64,000 bases of DNA from Prorocentrum cordatum (lineage: Eukaryota; Sar; Dinophyceae; Prorocentrales; Prorocentraceae), in contig CAUYUJ010014260.1 in NCBI GenBank assembly GCA_963575745.1, positions 647,976 to 711,975 of the forward strand, written 5' to 3'. Positions 22,506 to 31,429 of this stretch are shown here, in pieces. The notes below the pieces were generated by a model. It did no database searches and had not been told where the DNA came from. It saw only the letters and a program-made list of their open reading frames with translations. The position numbers were made by a program, and so were the translations under genes. Within the stretch, counting starts at the first letter, position 1; each line of letters begins with the position of its first letter.

Positions 22506-25500
22506 GGCGCCTCGTGGGGCACGCGCACGGGGCCTCCACCCCGCGGGGTAGGCGCTTGCCCAGGTAGGTGGGGTGCACGTCCTCGGCGGGTGTCTGCGCG
22601 CGGTGGTCGCGGAGGCCAAGGGGAGCAGGAGAAGCCATCGAGCAATGCCGAGATCCAGGCAGCCACACGTGAACCCCACCCCTGCAGGTCAGGAATGCCT
22701 GCAACCAACTAAACCCCAACGGGGGTGTCCGACACCCCGCCACTGAGGCGTAGGGTTCGCAACAGGTCGCAGAGAGATCGCGCAGGTGAGCCAGGAAAGG
22801 GTTTTGAGTGAAATGGATGGCACGCAAGCCACATCGCAACAGCACGCGGCTGCCCCCTCTCATCCAGGCTCACTCTCAGCCTGGACGGGCAGGGAAACAA
22901 GAAGCAAAACTTCAGCGGGGATCCAACATTGGCGGGCAAATAAGTGAAGAAACAGTTCCGTGCGATCACACTGCTTCGACATCAGGGCCAGGACGGGAAG
23001 CTGAGAAAGAAAGGACGAACACATCAAGGCGAGTGCGCAACACCGCTACAAAATTATACGTGTAAGCACCCCTCGGGTGATGATTTGTTTGGAATGGTGA
23101 TCCCTCAATTCCCGTTTCGTGTTGGCCGCATCGGGTTGGCACCATAACTGCATGCCGATGTTTGAACGGTTGCCGTGCATACATAAACAAATGATGCACA
23201 CCATGTTGTATCCGATGTGCATCACTTTAGGTTCACATCTGTCTCATTCCCTCGACAGCCTGTCTTTGATGGATCTGAGCATGCCCATACTCAACAACTT
23301 GTCTCCGAAGGCCCACTCTCATCTCCCAAATCCATGTGTAAGGTCTTCCAGATCCGGAATTGGTGGCCAATGGTCTCCCGAATGTCCTCCCGTATTATGG
23401 TCCCTTTTGAAGGTCTCCTGCGCGTCTCCCTTATGGCTTCCCTTATTGTATCCCTTCTACTTTCCCGACTAAGCTCCCTTGTGGTCTGTCGTATGATATC
23501 CCTTCTGCCACTTCCACTGGATCCCTCTCAAGGCCCCCTGTTTCACAATGTCTGCGTCCCTTTTCACTTACAAGAATACGCTACAATTATCTCGCTGGTG
23601 TTCCAAACAGCGATTAGTGTCTTCTGCCGCCACGGGTGCCATAGACATATCGACGATCTTGCAATTGCATCAAGTGCTGACTAGCACCCTGATCGACCCC
23701 CGTGCGACTATATCAATAATCTGTGGTGACCCATCCATGCTAATGCCAACTTGTAATATCACGGGTGTCTGTTCTGTCGGATCTAGCCTGGGCTATGATA
23801 TGAAGAATCTTGCAGGGCGCTTCAATGGGCAATCCATTCCAACCTTCTTTCCGCGAGGCAATCAAAACCTGAACAGCCACGGCGCAACCACGGAACAACC
23901 AAGCAAAACAAGCGTTTGGCACAGCAGCACGAAAATCCGCGGGACAAGTGCACGTGGCAACCGCACGTGGCAGCCGCACAGGACAACCCCACGGGAGACC
24001 ATGGGGCAACCCGCGAACCACGGCCAAACAATGACGCGAAACACTTCAGTCTTACGTGACCCTAGCTAATTACGGTCGGGTATCCCTTCTCGCCCGCACA
24101 CTCTGCTTCGCCTTGCCCGCACGAGCGACACGCATCAGACCCAAGCCGAATGAGGACTCCCGATGTCGGGCGTTCCATTCCACTCCGGCCCGCACCCCCA
24201 AAGTCATGTTTCCTCAGAAGGGGGAAGCGCAAGGAAGAGACAGCACACCGAAACACCGACGCGAACGGCTCTGCATCACAGAGAAACGCGGACAACATCG
24301 AAGCAGGATGTTGCGCTTCCGCTACCCCAGGGGCACACGCGTTCACGCGTGCGCTCGTGGAAGTCATTCAATCGAACTGTGGCGCTTCTTCCTCATGTTG
24401 CTGTGTTCGGTCTGATTGCATCCCGTCCCCGCGAACAGCACGTTCCGTCAACCTCCAATTGGAAGACGGCGGGAAGAATGGCACACGTTGGGGGAACCGT
24501 TCATGAGGATGGCGGGTGTGGGAGCCAGGAACCATCTAGAATGCGTAGTGGCACACTGTAAGGTTGATGAGCAAGATAAGAAAGAGAACACGGAAAAGGA
24601 ATAATACCAGCCCCTCACACTATGAGGAGGAGGACGAGAAAGAGCAATACTTTTTGAAACAATGCGAGCAATAGGGGTAGGGACAGGCATGAGGAAACAA
24701 AAAGGGAGGGAGGTGGACGACTGGGAAGTTGTAAGGTCGTTGACCCCGCAGGAGGGACAGGGGTCGGTGTTTGTCTCCGGGGCGATCGAAGGAGGACCAT
24801 ACCTTTCGAGCGTGTGTATGTGTATGTGTGTGTGTGCGCGGGTGCTGCCGCGCCACAGGAGCAACGGACTCATCTTGACGATGGCATTTGCCTCTCAGCG
24901 TTCTGCCAACAGGTCCACGGACGAAGGCGAACATGTCATTGGATGGGGGAATATTATTTCTCTCTCCCCATGTGCCTTCTACGCGCCCCACTCCTTCTAA
25001 CTCGTGCAACTTGCCTTGACCTGGAACTGATCGAACCGATCTAACTGAAAGATTCGCAAAACTAGATGCGGCGGGTGATCTCGTAAATTTGCCTCGCCCA
25101 CTCGCGCGAAAGGAACAACACTGACACCGCTTTCCCGGGTAATCAGGGGACGCTTCGTTGCACTCCAGTCTCAACTGACCTCCGACAGCGGGTGTCTTGC
25201 GGTGTCCCTCAGACCGAAGGGTCGAGAACCCAATGGGGGGGAGGGGGCACCTGCCCAGAAAGAAATTAGTCCTTCCTGTGTGGCGTTGGCTGCACCCCAG
25301 GGAGGGCAGGTGCCCACGACAACGGCTACGGCCCCGCAGGCGCCTCGACATGGCGGTACTGAAGAAAACTTCTGCCGCCCTTGAACTTTGTTTGGTTTTC
25401 TTGTACCCGCTCGCGCTGCCGTGCCAAGATTCCGCGACGGCAGGTTCGAATTCGCACATGCGCTGTAAAAAACGACTGGCTGAAACGACTGGCTCTACGA

Positions 25501-25606
25501 GTACATTTGCTTCCCCTTCCCTCTCCGCCCACCCCTCCTCCCTGCCGCCCTCCTCGCTAACCCACAGCGCCCGGCGGGACAAGCCGGCCGGTCGGGCCGC
25601 ACTGGC
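22506..25606. other. No supportable gene
   Basis: Mostly low-repeat DNA. Noted: a degenerate TCCCTTMTGG-type repeat at 23390-23540, degenerate GGCAACCGCACGGGACAAC units at 23870-24020, and a short (TG)n at 24810-24835. A 320-codon minus frame (24620-25582) lacks any domain and is Ser/Arg/Pro-rich, so it is left out. Confidence 0.4.
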
Positions 25607-26045
25607 TCAGAACATGCGGAAGCGCTGCAACGACGGAGAATACTTGATCTTGGGCTTCGACGAGGCCTCTGCCGCCAGAGGCCCGCTGGAGCTGCGGCCG
25701 GGCGGACGAAACCTCGGCGGCCGCGCGGGCGGTCCGCACGCCGGGGTGCCGCGAGGCGGGCCCTCGGGGCCGCCGCGCGCCTCCAGCTCGGAGCCGGGGG
25801 CGACCCTGGCGCAGCAGGGCTCGCCGGCGGCCCGCTCCGGGGAGGGCGCGCGCGAGCTCGGGCCGGACCGCGCGCCCGAGAAGGAGCTGCTGCGGGACAG
25901 CGGCCCGGCGCCCCTGCGCGGAGTGCCGCCCGCCTGCCCCTCGGGCAGCCGGCGCTCGGAGCTGCAGGCCCTCAGGCTGGCCATGTGCTGCGCGTTGCGC
26001 CGGAGCAGCCGCTGCACCTCCTTGCGCTTCTCCTCGATGCGCACC
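25607..26045 (-). CDS. Terminal exon of an unrecognised protein
   Basis: The minus frame ends in TGA at 25607-25609. Its beginning reads HEVRIEEKRKEVQRLLRRNA then QHMASLRACSSERRLPEGQ, a charged helix with heptad-like spacing. A long Ser/Pro/Gly/Arg-rich disordered part follows (GARSGPSSRAPSPERAAGE), ending EASSKPKIKYSPSLQRFRMF. The helical start and basic C-terminus contrast with the poly-Pro noise of other frames. Upstream of about 26050 the frame becomes low-complexity, so an acceptor is expected near CCATGAG (26048). Likely joined to exons at 26.55-27.14 kb. Function unknown; such proteins are often cytoskeletal or RNA-associated, but I see no domain. Confidence 0.5.
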
Positions 26046-26416
26046 TCATGGCGGCGCGCACGAGGGGGCAGGGGGAAGGGGGGGGGCAAGAGGCGTCTCA
26101 GGAGGAGGCTCCCTCTCAGAAGGCCTCCGCCCTGCCTCCGCAGACAAGGCCGGCGCCATCTCAGAAGCAGGGGTGCTTCCAAGAGACCTTCCCTCCTGCC
26201 CCCTGCCCCCCTCCCCAGAGATCCGACGTCGTGATGTTTTTGTTCAACGCGCGGACCCCGGAAGTCTCCACCCATTCCCCAGGACGGGTGTTTCATCCTA
26301 AGACGGCCCCCGGGGCCTGGCGAGGGCCGCACGAGGCCGAAAAGCAGGAAACACCTCCGTCCTGATTTCTTCAACGTGCCGTCGCTTGGACGTCCATTTC
26401 GCGGGGGGGTCGCCGC

Positions 26417-26455
26417 TGCACCTTGGAGGCGCCAGAGCGGCGCCTCCAAGGTGCA
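26417..26455. repeat. Perfect 17-bp hairpin
   Basis: GCACCTTGGAGGCGCC (26418-26433) and its exact reverse complement (26439-26454) flank a five-base loop AGAGC, with one further T-A pair outside. It lies next to the shared segment 26464-26552, within the presumed intron of the unknown gene. Confidence 0.9.
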
Positions 26456-26463
26456 CTTGTCGG

Positions 26464-26552
26464 TTTCGTGCGTTTTTTTGGCTCGATGGTCCAGGATGGT
26501 CCTCGATGGTGGTCGCCGAGAAAAAATGCACACGTCCGAGCGATGCCAAGTC
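26464..26552 (-). repeat. Shared ~90-bp segment, copy B
   Basis: Partner of 22285-22380. The minus strand reads TTGGCATCGCTCGGACGTGT, GCATTTTTTCTCGGCGACC, ACCATCGAGG and then an A-rich run with CGCACGAAAC. Here it directly follows the frame VLSSAELEEVRPRADPGVQR (minus, 26640-26570), and GTGTTGAC at its edge could be a donor, so it may be the 5' part of an intron. Confidence 0.7.
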
Positions 26553-26554
26553 AA

Positions 26555-26870
26555 CACGCTGGACCCCTGGGTCTGCGCGTGGCCGAACCTCCTCGAGCTC
26601 GGCGGAGCTCAGCACCCTCCTGCCGTGCGGGGCCTCCCGCCCGCAGCCGGGCGCCGAGGGAGGCCGCGGCGGCAGCCCCGGCAGCGGGTGCATCCGGTTC
26701 CGGGCGCAGCGCCCTCTGGGCGGGGGTGTGCCAGCCTGGAGCAAATCCCTCCATCCCTGTGTCGGGCATCGCCTCATCACGGTGGCGCTCTCAGGGCCTT
26801 CCTCCGCTTCGGAGGCTGCCTCCCTGAGACCGTCAGCTCCTTTCACAGCGTGCCAGCCCCAGGGATGGGG
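26555..26870 (-). CDS. Candidate internal exon(s) of the unrecognised gene
   Basis: In one minus frame the sequence reads WHAVKGADGLREAASEAEEG, PESATVMRRCPTQGWRDLLQ, then MHPLPGLPPRPPSAPGCGRE and VLSSAELEEVRPRADPGVQR. Composition is protein-like in this frame and poor in the other two. It lies between the Met-initiated frame 26872-27141 and the terminal exon 25607-26045 on the same strand. Exact borders and the way it joins its neighbours are not resolved. A small intron or a frameshift is needed at about 26870-26885. Confidence 0.35.
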
Positions 26871-26871
26871 A

Positions 26872-27141
26872 TCAGTTCGAGGCTGGTGAGAGGGGGGGGG
26901 CTCCGGCCTCGCGCTCGGCGCCTCGAGCCAGCGATGGCGCCGAGGCGCCCGTGAGCTCGCCCTGGGGCTCCTCCCACCGCTCCCCCTCGCGCTCCGTCCG
27001 CTGCCCCCATCGTGCCTCGGCTCGCTCCCGGTGCACCCCACCGCCTGCCGACCGGCGTCTGGCCGTCTCGGAGCACTCGGCGCCCGCGGACTGGAACAGA
27101 AGATCTCGCCCTGGCCACCCGGAGTCTCTCTCAGCAGCCAT
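26872..27141 (-). CDS. Candidate first exon of the unrecognised gene
   Basis: An ATG at 27141-27139 opens MAAERDSGWPGRDLLFQSAG, then AECSETARRRSAGGGVHRER, AEARWGQRTEREGERWEEPQ and SLARGAEREAGAPPLSPAS, with a stop at 26872. Charged, Glu/Arg-rich and plausibly helical. This frame is distinctly more protein-like than the alternatives. The frame is open further upstream, so the ATG is the first good candidate rather than a proven start. No domain is recognised. Confidence 0.4.
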   Translation of the reverse strand: MAAERDSGWPGRDLLFQSAGAECSETARRRSAGGGVHRERAEARWGQRTEREGERWEEPQGELTGASAPSLARGAEREAGAPPLSPASN

Positions 27142-28584
27142 CGACCTCGGGGTAAACAGAGGCATGCAGCGCTGGGGATCCAGGCATCGCTGCGGATGAT
27201 TGCACGTGCAGCATGCCCGTCGCAGGGCGTGGGCCCTGTTCGCGCCCGCCTGGGCACCTCGCGGGGGGGCTCCAAGCAAGCGCCAAGCCCACGTGCGCTC
27301 ACTTGGACGAGGACAGAGGGCGCCTTCCCAGTATGGAAGAATGTCTCTACGGTGGTGGTTCGGGCGGACACGGGTACGCGCTAATGCGAGCGCTGATCCT
27401 TTCAGCATCGCCGTGCCAAGCTCATCATTCTTCTCGGGGCGGCTTTGGAAGGGGCCAAGGCTTGGGGCCAGCGCTGATAAGGGGGTCAGTCTGAACTCTC
27501 GTCGCAGTGAAGGACGGCGGACGGGGCGAGGAGTAAGGTACATACCGCTAGAGCAGCGGGTCTGGATGCGCATCGAGCAGAGGTGATCTGGAACAAGAGC
27601 AGGGCGAGGGGAGAAAAGCCGACGGCGCGAGGCGACTGCACGCCGATGAAGCCGAAATAGGGGCCTGGGAAAGGCGGATTACCAAAAGCTGCCCGCATCA
27701 CCGTAAAGCCGTTGGACGGGGGCGGAACGTCACGTGCCCCACCCAGCCATCTCTTGCTGCTGCGAGGAGTCCTCGCGGGTCCTCGACACGCACACTGACT
27801 CGACGGCGGTCGGTGAAGGAGCTCCGAGAAGGCCTGCGGCAGCCATCCCCGAGACAGTGCTGGCACCCGGGCCTCGCGCTGCTGCTTGGGAGTCCCTGGG
27901 CGGGTGTGGGCAGGGCTCCGCCTGGCAAGCGGCCGTGGGCACCTCGTGGGCGCTCCTTGCCCCAGCTGGGTGTGTCGAGGCTTCGCCGGGCGGGCGGCCG
28001 CGGGCGCCTCGTGGGCTCCCCGTGCGCTGGCTGGGTGTGCCGAGGGCATAGCATGGAGGGCATAGCACGGCTGACGATGCCTTGCTGGCACCTCGAAGCT
28101 TACACCACGCAGCTGGCAGCAACCAACTTTCCCATTCGGCTCACCCCGCACTGCTGGCACCAACAGTGGACAACACACCATTGCTCACACCACGCGCACG
28201 GTTTGTACAACAGTGCTTGCAGCCTGCATGGCTTGCACCACGCAGCATAGGTTGCACACCCAGAGAGCGCTCGCTGTTTCGAGTCCACGCTGGCAATCAT
28301 TAAAATACCAGTGCGAAACAGAACACGCAACTGCACAAGGAGTTGTGGGACTCTTCCCCGACGGTTATCCTACGCCGAAAGCAGGACCCTCCCCATCCCC
28401 TCCCAGCATCCCACCCCCCGGCCCAGCGACGTGGTGTATCTTCATGCCTCGCCTCGACTACTTCCAGTGAGCGGGGTCAGAAGTAGACAGATCGAGGCAG
28501 AGTCGGCTTACAAGCGTAACCTGGCAGCCTGGAACATACACCTTATCTGTTCAAAAGGGAAACAATGAAACAGCGGCCTGCTGG
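27142..28584. other. Gene-free stretch with a 70-bp tandem duplication
   Basis: Two diverged units of about 70 bp at 27900-28040 share GCGGCCGYGGGCRCCTCGTG. At 28080-28250 a degenerate run of GCTTGCACCACGCAGC and GGCACC units resembles the TTGCACCACATA arrays at 36.4-36.6 kb. No gene is supported. Confidence 0.5.
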
Positions 28585-28779
28585 ATGGGGTCTGAGAAGA
28601 TGGGGTCGGAGGATCGCGCCGCATCGCCGCTGCAGCGGCGATGCATCGGCGATGCATCGGCGATGCATCGGCGACGTCGGCGATGCATCCGCGCCATCGT
28701 TGTGGAGAAACTCTGGCTCCACACCGAGCCGCATCGTCGATGCGGCGTGATCCTCCGACCCCATCTACGCGGACCCCAC
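28585..28779. mobile_element. Hairpin element with ~42-bp terminal inverted repeats
   Basis: The inner 29 bp of each end (28598-28626 and 28738-28766) are inverted repeats with a single mismatch: AGATGGGGTCGGAGGATCGC against AGATGGGGTCGGAGGATCAC, both continuing GCCGCATCG. The match extends imperfectly outward to about 42 bp. The interior holds four GGCGATGCATC minisatellite units and about 60 bp of other sequence. No coding capacity. It may be a MITE or a foldback element. No target duplication could be recognised. Confidence 0.8.
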
Positions 28780-28861
28780 TTGGGTGGCCTAGACTTGAGG
28801 AACATCGGAATTGTGCTGATCTACAAAACTGTACGGTAGATGTCTCGTGCATCTCGCGTTA

Positions 28862-29009
28862 GGTCGGGCATGTCCCCCTACAGGTGGATTTTGGACGAAT
28901 AATAAGAAATAGCCAACAAATGTTCAAACATGGACAGAACATCGAAAAATCGTCCCCACTATTTTTCGACTATTTTTGGATCTATCTCCCGTAGAAGGAC
29001 ACGCCCGAC
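28862..29009. mobile_element. Short TIR element (MITE), copy 2
   Basis: 148 bp, flanked on both sides by TTA (28859-28861 and 29010-29012). It starts GGTCGGGCATGTCCCCCTAC and ends CCCGTAGAAGGACACGCCCG plus AC. End sequences and the internal CGTCCCCAC block match copy 1 at 9291-9432, while the rest of the interior is only loosely similar. It lies downstream of the C2 gene on the minus strand. Confidence 0.85.
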
Positions 29010-29172
29010 TTAAATCTCGCCATGCATGACGCGGCCGAGCACTGGCCGCCCTGCGAGTGCGAATTGGGACGAGCTCGCCCAGCTTGTGGGGCGCCTCGGC
29101 CGTCCAGCTTCCGGCGGGGGAGGATCGAGGAGGGAGGACAGGGGAGGGGGAAGAATATAGAAACGCGAACAT

Positions 29173-29206
29173 GGCATAAACAACAACTTTTGGAGATCCG
29201 CGCGGA
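29173..29206 (+). repeat. 34-bp repeat, copy 1 (pair with 29723-29756)
   Basis: GGCATAAACAACAACTTTTG continuing GAGATCCGCGCGGA matches 29723-29756 at 29 of 34 positions. The end CCGCGCGG is palindromic. Confidence 0.75.
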
Positions 29207-29207
29207 T

Positions 29208-29296
29208 TGCTTGGATCGGCGCTGGCTCCTCCCTGGCGCGCGGAGCGCGCCCGGGGCGGCGCCGAAGGCGCCGCCAGCGGGCTCCAGCGCCGATCC
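29208..29296. repeat. Complex GC palindrome downstream of the C2 gene
   Basis: GGATCGGCGCTGG (29212-) and its reverse complement near 29284 enclose two nested palindromes: GGCGCGCGGAGCGCGCC and GGCGGCGCCGAAGGCGCCGC plus C. On the minus strand it starts about 40 nt after the putative stop codon of the C2 gene and could fold as a three-arm structure in a 3' untranslated region. A miniature transposon is the alternative. Confidence 0.7.
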
Positions 29297-29334
29297 GAGA
29301 AACCCGATCAAACCCAGAACAGTTCATGCTTATG

Positions 29335-29480
29335 TTATCTGCTGCTCCCCGAGATTATGGAGTCCCACGCTTCCAGGGAGCCGAGGCTCAGCGATGTGCC
29401 GGATGCAGCTCGTCCTGCAGTGCGGGCCGAGGGCAGATCGCCGCACGACGCGCCTGCGATGTCTGAATTCTCTGTATCCT
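29335..29480 (-). CDS. C2-domain protein, C-terminal tail in shifted frame
   Basis: After the main C2 frame stops (TGA near 29480), the minus strand continues as protein in another frame: SAAEDTENSDIAGASCGDLP, SARTAGRAASGTSLSLGS, LEAWDSIISGSSR and TAA at 29337-29335. The Ser/Asp/Glu-rich tail and clean stop suggest it is the real C-terminus. Reaching it from EDEEDQDAVMMGLP requires a small intron or a frameshift near 29480. If it is a frameshift, the gene is damaged or the assembly has an indel. Confidence 0.5.
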
Positions 29481-29965
29481 CAGCGGCCGACGGGCAGGCC
29501 CATCATGACTGCATCCTGGTCCTCCTCGTCCTCCTCTTGCTCGCTCTCCCTCGACGGGTCCTTCACCTCCCCGTGCGTGACTGGCACCTCCGCGAGAACG
29601 AACGCACCCTGCCGCCTCTGGGCGTGGAGCCGCTCCAGGTGCTGGCGCAGGTCGCCCTTGGACATCTTGTAGATCTCCGTGGCAACGTCGACATGGCCAA
29701 CGACCTTAGAATAATAGTAATAGGCATGAACATAAACTTTCGGAGGTCCGCGCGGACCTTCGAAAGTGTATGTTCGTGCCGCTTGTTCTTCCTTGACCTC
29801 CTGCCAAGCCTCGACCGCGAACAGCCCAGGCGAGCCCGTGAGCTGCAGGTCGAACTCCTGCTGCCCCACCGCGTCCCCGTAGAGGGGCACCGTGGCCTTG
29901 GCAACCACGCGGCCGCCGTGCGAGCCTCGGACGAGCCGGATCCTCAGAATCCCCAGGGATGGGTC
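29481..29965 (-). CDS. C2-domain protein, exon 2
   Basis: Enters at acceptor GCGCAG with GAC at 29965 and reads DPSLGILRIRLVRGSHGGRV, VAKATVPLYGDAVGQQEFDL, QLTGSPGLFAVEAWQEVKEE. This is the second half of a C2 beta sandwich: LRIRL and RVVAKATVPL strands, EFDLQL, and GLFAVEAWQE. It continues KVVGHVDVATEIYKMSKGD, LRQHLERLHAQRRQGAFVLA and an acidic KDPSRESEQEEDEEDQ. A 45-bp palindrome (29728-29772) interrupts at TYTFEGPRGPPKVYVHAYYY and may be an insertion or a small intron. C2 domains usually bind phospholipid, often with calcium; the loop aspartates typical of calcium binding are few here, so calcium dependence is doubtful. Confidence 0.7.
29723..29772. repeat. Palindrome inside exon 2 of the C2 gene; 34-bp repeat copy 2
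   Basis: AACATAAACTTTCGGAGGTC (29728-) pairs with GACCTTCGAAAGTGTATGTT (-29772) around CGCG. The left part (29723-29756) is the second copy of the 34-bp repeat at 29173. It is in frame with the C2 coding sequence, so it may be a tolerated insertion, or part of a short intron. Confidence 0.75.
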
Positions 29966-30297
29966 CTGCGCGACGCGGGATTACCCATAACCACCACCTG
30001 GGGGATCGATCCTCGGGGACCGCGGCAAGCTGTGGACATAGAAACTGGTTTTTGAATTCCAAAAACTGCTTCTGGACTTCAAAAACCAGCTTTTGAATTC
30101 AAGGACCCTCATTTCTGGAGTTCAAAATAACCTTTTTCAAATAAAAAAAATCATCTGAATTCGAGAAGCCGTTTGTAAATTCAAGAGCCAGTTTGCCTCC
30201 AAGGGCCCGCAGAAATCAGTATCCACCGCCCGCCGAGGCCCCCGAGGGTCGATCCCCAGGGCGGCGGTCGCGGATACAGATCTCCCCGCCTCCGCTC
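29966..30297 (-). other. Introner-like 332-nt intron in the C2 gene
   Basis: Removing 30297-29966 (minus strand) joins WQGDQ to DPSLG in phase 0 and rebuilds a continuous C2 domain. The intron starts GAGCGG and ends GCGCAG, so a GA-AG pair, with CAGGA repeated at both junctions so the exact cut is ambiguous by a few bases. Its ends are inverted repeats: CTGGGGATCGACCCTCGGGG near 30248 against CTGGGGGATCGATCCTCGGG near 29999, similarity extending about 50 bp. The centre (30045-30180) is a degenerate repeat of GGTTTTTGAATTC and CTTCAAAAACCAG. Inverted ends plus a direct repeat at splice sites are the described hallmarks of introner elements. Confidence 0.7.
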
Positions 30298-30930
30298 CTG
30301 GTCGCCCTGCCACAGGAACACGAAGGAGGTGTCGAAGTGCGCGACCACGGGCCGGCTCGGCACGCGACTGCGGAAGGCGAGCTCCCGGTGGACGCGGACC
30401 GCCGCCGTGTCGCACGCCGAGGAGACGCCCACCGCCCCGTGCTTCGCCCGGATCTTTACCTCCGCGCCGTCGAACGTGGGGGGGAGAGACGCGGCCCGGA
30501 TGTGAACCACCAGCAGCCGCAGCTCCGCCTCGGGGGGGCACTGCTGCTGCTCCAGGGCGCGTGGCAGCATCCTCTTTCGCCTGGTCGCAGCAACCTGCAG
30601 CTTGCTGGTGGCAGCCACGAAGCCATACGCTGCCAGGGAAGAGGCGGCCAAGATGGCCACCGACTCCATCAGGCTGGCCTTAGTGCCAAGCGGCGATAAG
30701 AACGCGCGTGCTCCTGTAGCCGTCGTGCTTGAGCAGAAGAACGCAGCTACCAATAACATGCGTTCAGGTCTTCGCACCGCGTCTTGCCGTGGCGAAAACA
30801 GACCCCGTTCGATGACACAAAGCTGGCATGGCGCGACCCTGGTGTAACCAGCCCTTGCGGCAGCAGGTGGCCTGGCGTTGCGCCCCCAAACTCCGAACTG
30901 CAATCCTCGTACCGTTGCGGGAGGGGTCAA
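30298..30930 (-). CDS. Membrane-anchored C2-domain protein, exon 1
   Basis: The minus frame from ATG 30930-30928 encodes 211 residues before the intron. Residues 1-80 are Arg/Pro/Ala-rich. Residues 88-107 (MESVAILAASSLAAYGFVAA) form a likely membrane helix, followed by a basic stretch (TRRKRMLPR) that would face the cytosol. From about 136 a C2 domain begins: LRLLVVHIRAASLPPTFDG, AEVKIRAKHG, then VVAHFDTSFVFLWQGDQ, which continues in exon 2. The TM-then-C2 order resembles membrane-tethered C2 proteins such as extended synaptotagmins, but only one C2 unit is seen. The true start could be a later Met (residues 58 or 88) or in a further upstream exon. The family assignment rests on strand pattern, not on a search. 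Confidence 0.7.
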
Positions 30931-31429
30931 TCCCTCCCCGGAGCCCTACGTCGCAAGATTCCCTTCCTCGCCTAACCACGCGTAAACAGCACTTGCGGCG
31001 ATTATGACATCAAATCGTGGTGTAGCGAAATGGAAAATGCTTTGATTTTCCGAATACGTTGGATAGCAACACGCGGCGCCTTCTCTGCGCATTCGTTCCC
31101 CGCACTGTGCTTGCAGTTCGGGTTGTACTTTTGGTCCGAAATACTGGGCCTGTGTGTCGGTCTGGCGGTTCCGTGCTGGACGCCGCCGCCCCGTCGCCGC
31201 CCGTCGCATAGGCTTGTGTGTCGGTCTGGCGGCTCCGCGTCGGCCGTCACCGCCCTGTCGCCGCCTCGTCGCTGCCCTGGTTTACATAACATCGATTGTC
31301 CTTTCTTCAAAGAAAAAAAGAACTCTACCGCTCCCCGCCCGGATTATCCGTTCCCCTTTCGGTACTGCAATTTACACCTGACTCTGCCCCATCGTCCAGC
31401 CTTGATATGAAGTCCTACCATCCTGGCCA
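30931..31429. other. Upstream of the C2 gene; small tandem duplication
   Basis: GTGTGTCGGTCTGGCGGYTCC occurs at 31150 and 31214 within a 64-bp duplication followed by CCGTCGCCGCC repeats. No promoter element is recognisable and no spliced-leader site can be defined. Confidence 0.55.

Noticed and set aside
21389-22708. A 439-codon minus-strand open frame.
   Set aside because: Pro/Arg/Ser/Gly-rich, no domain, includes the 90-bp repeat and the 69-bp duplication, and the overlapping frames are open as well. Only a short part near 22540-22600 looks protein-like.
24620-25582. A 320-codon minus-strand open frame downstream of the unknown gene.
   Set aside because: No recognisable domain, Ser/Arg/Cys-rich composition, and it translates a (TG)n tract into Thr-His repeats. 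Length alone is not convincing in GC-rich DNA with so many frames.
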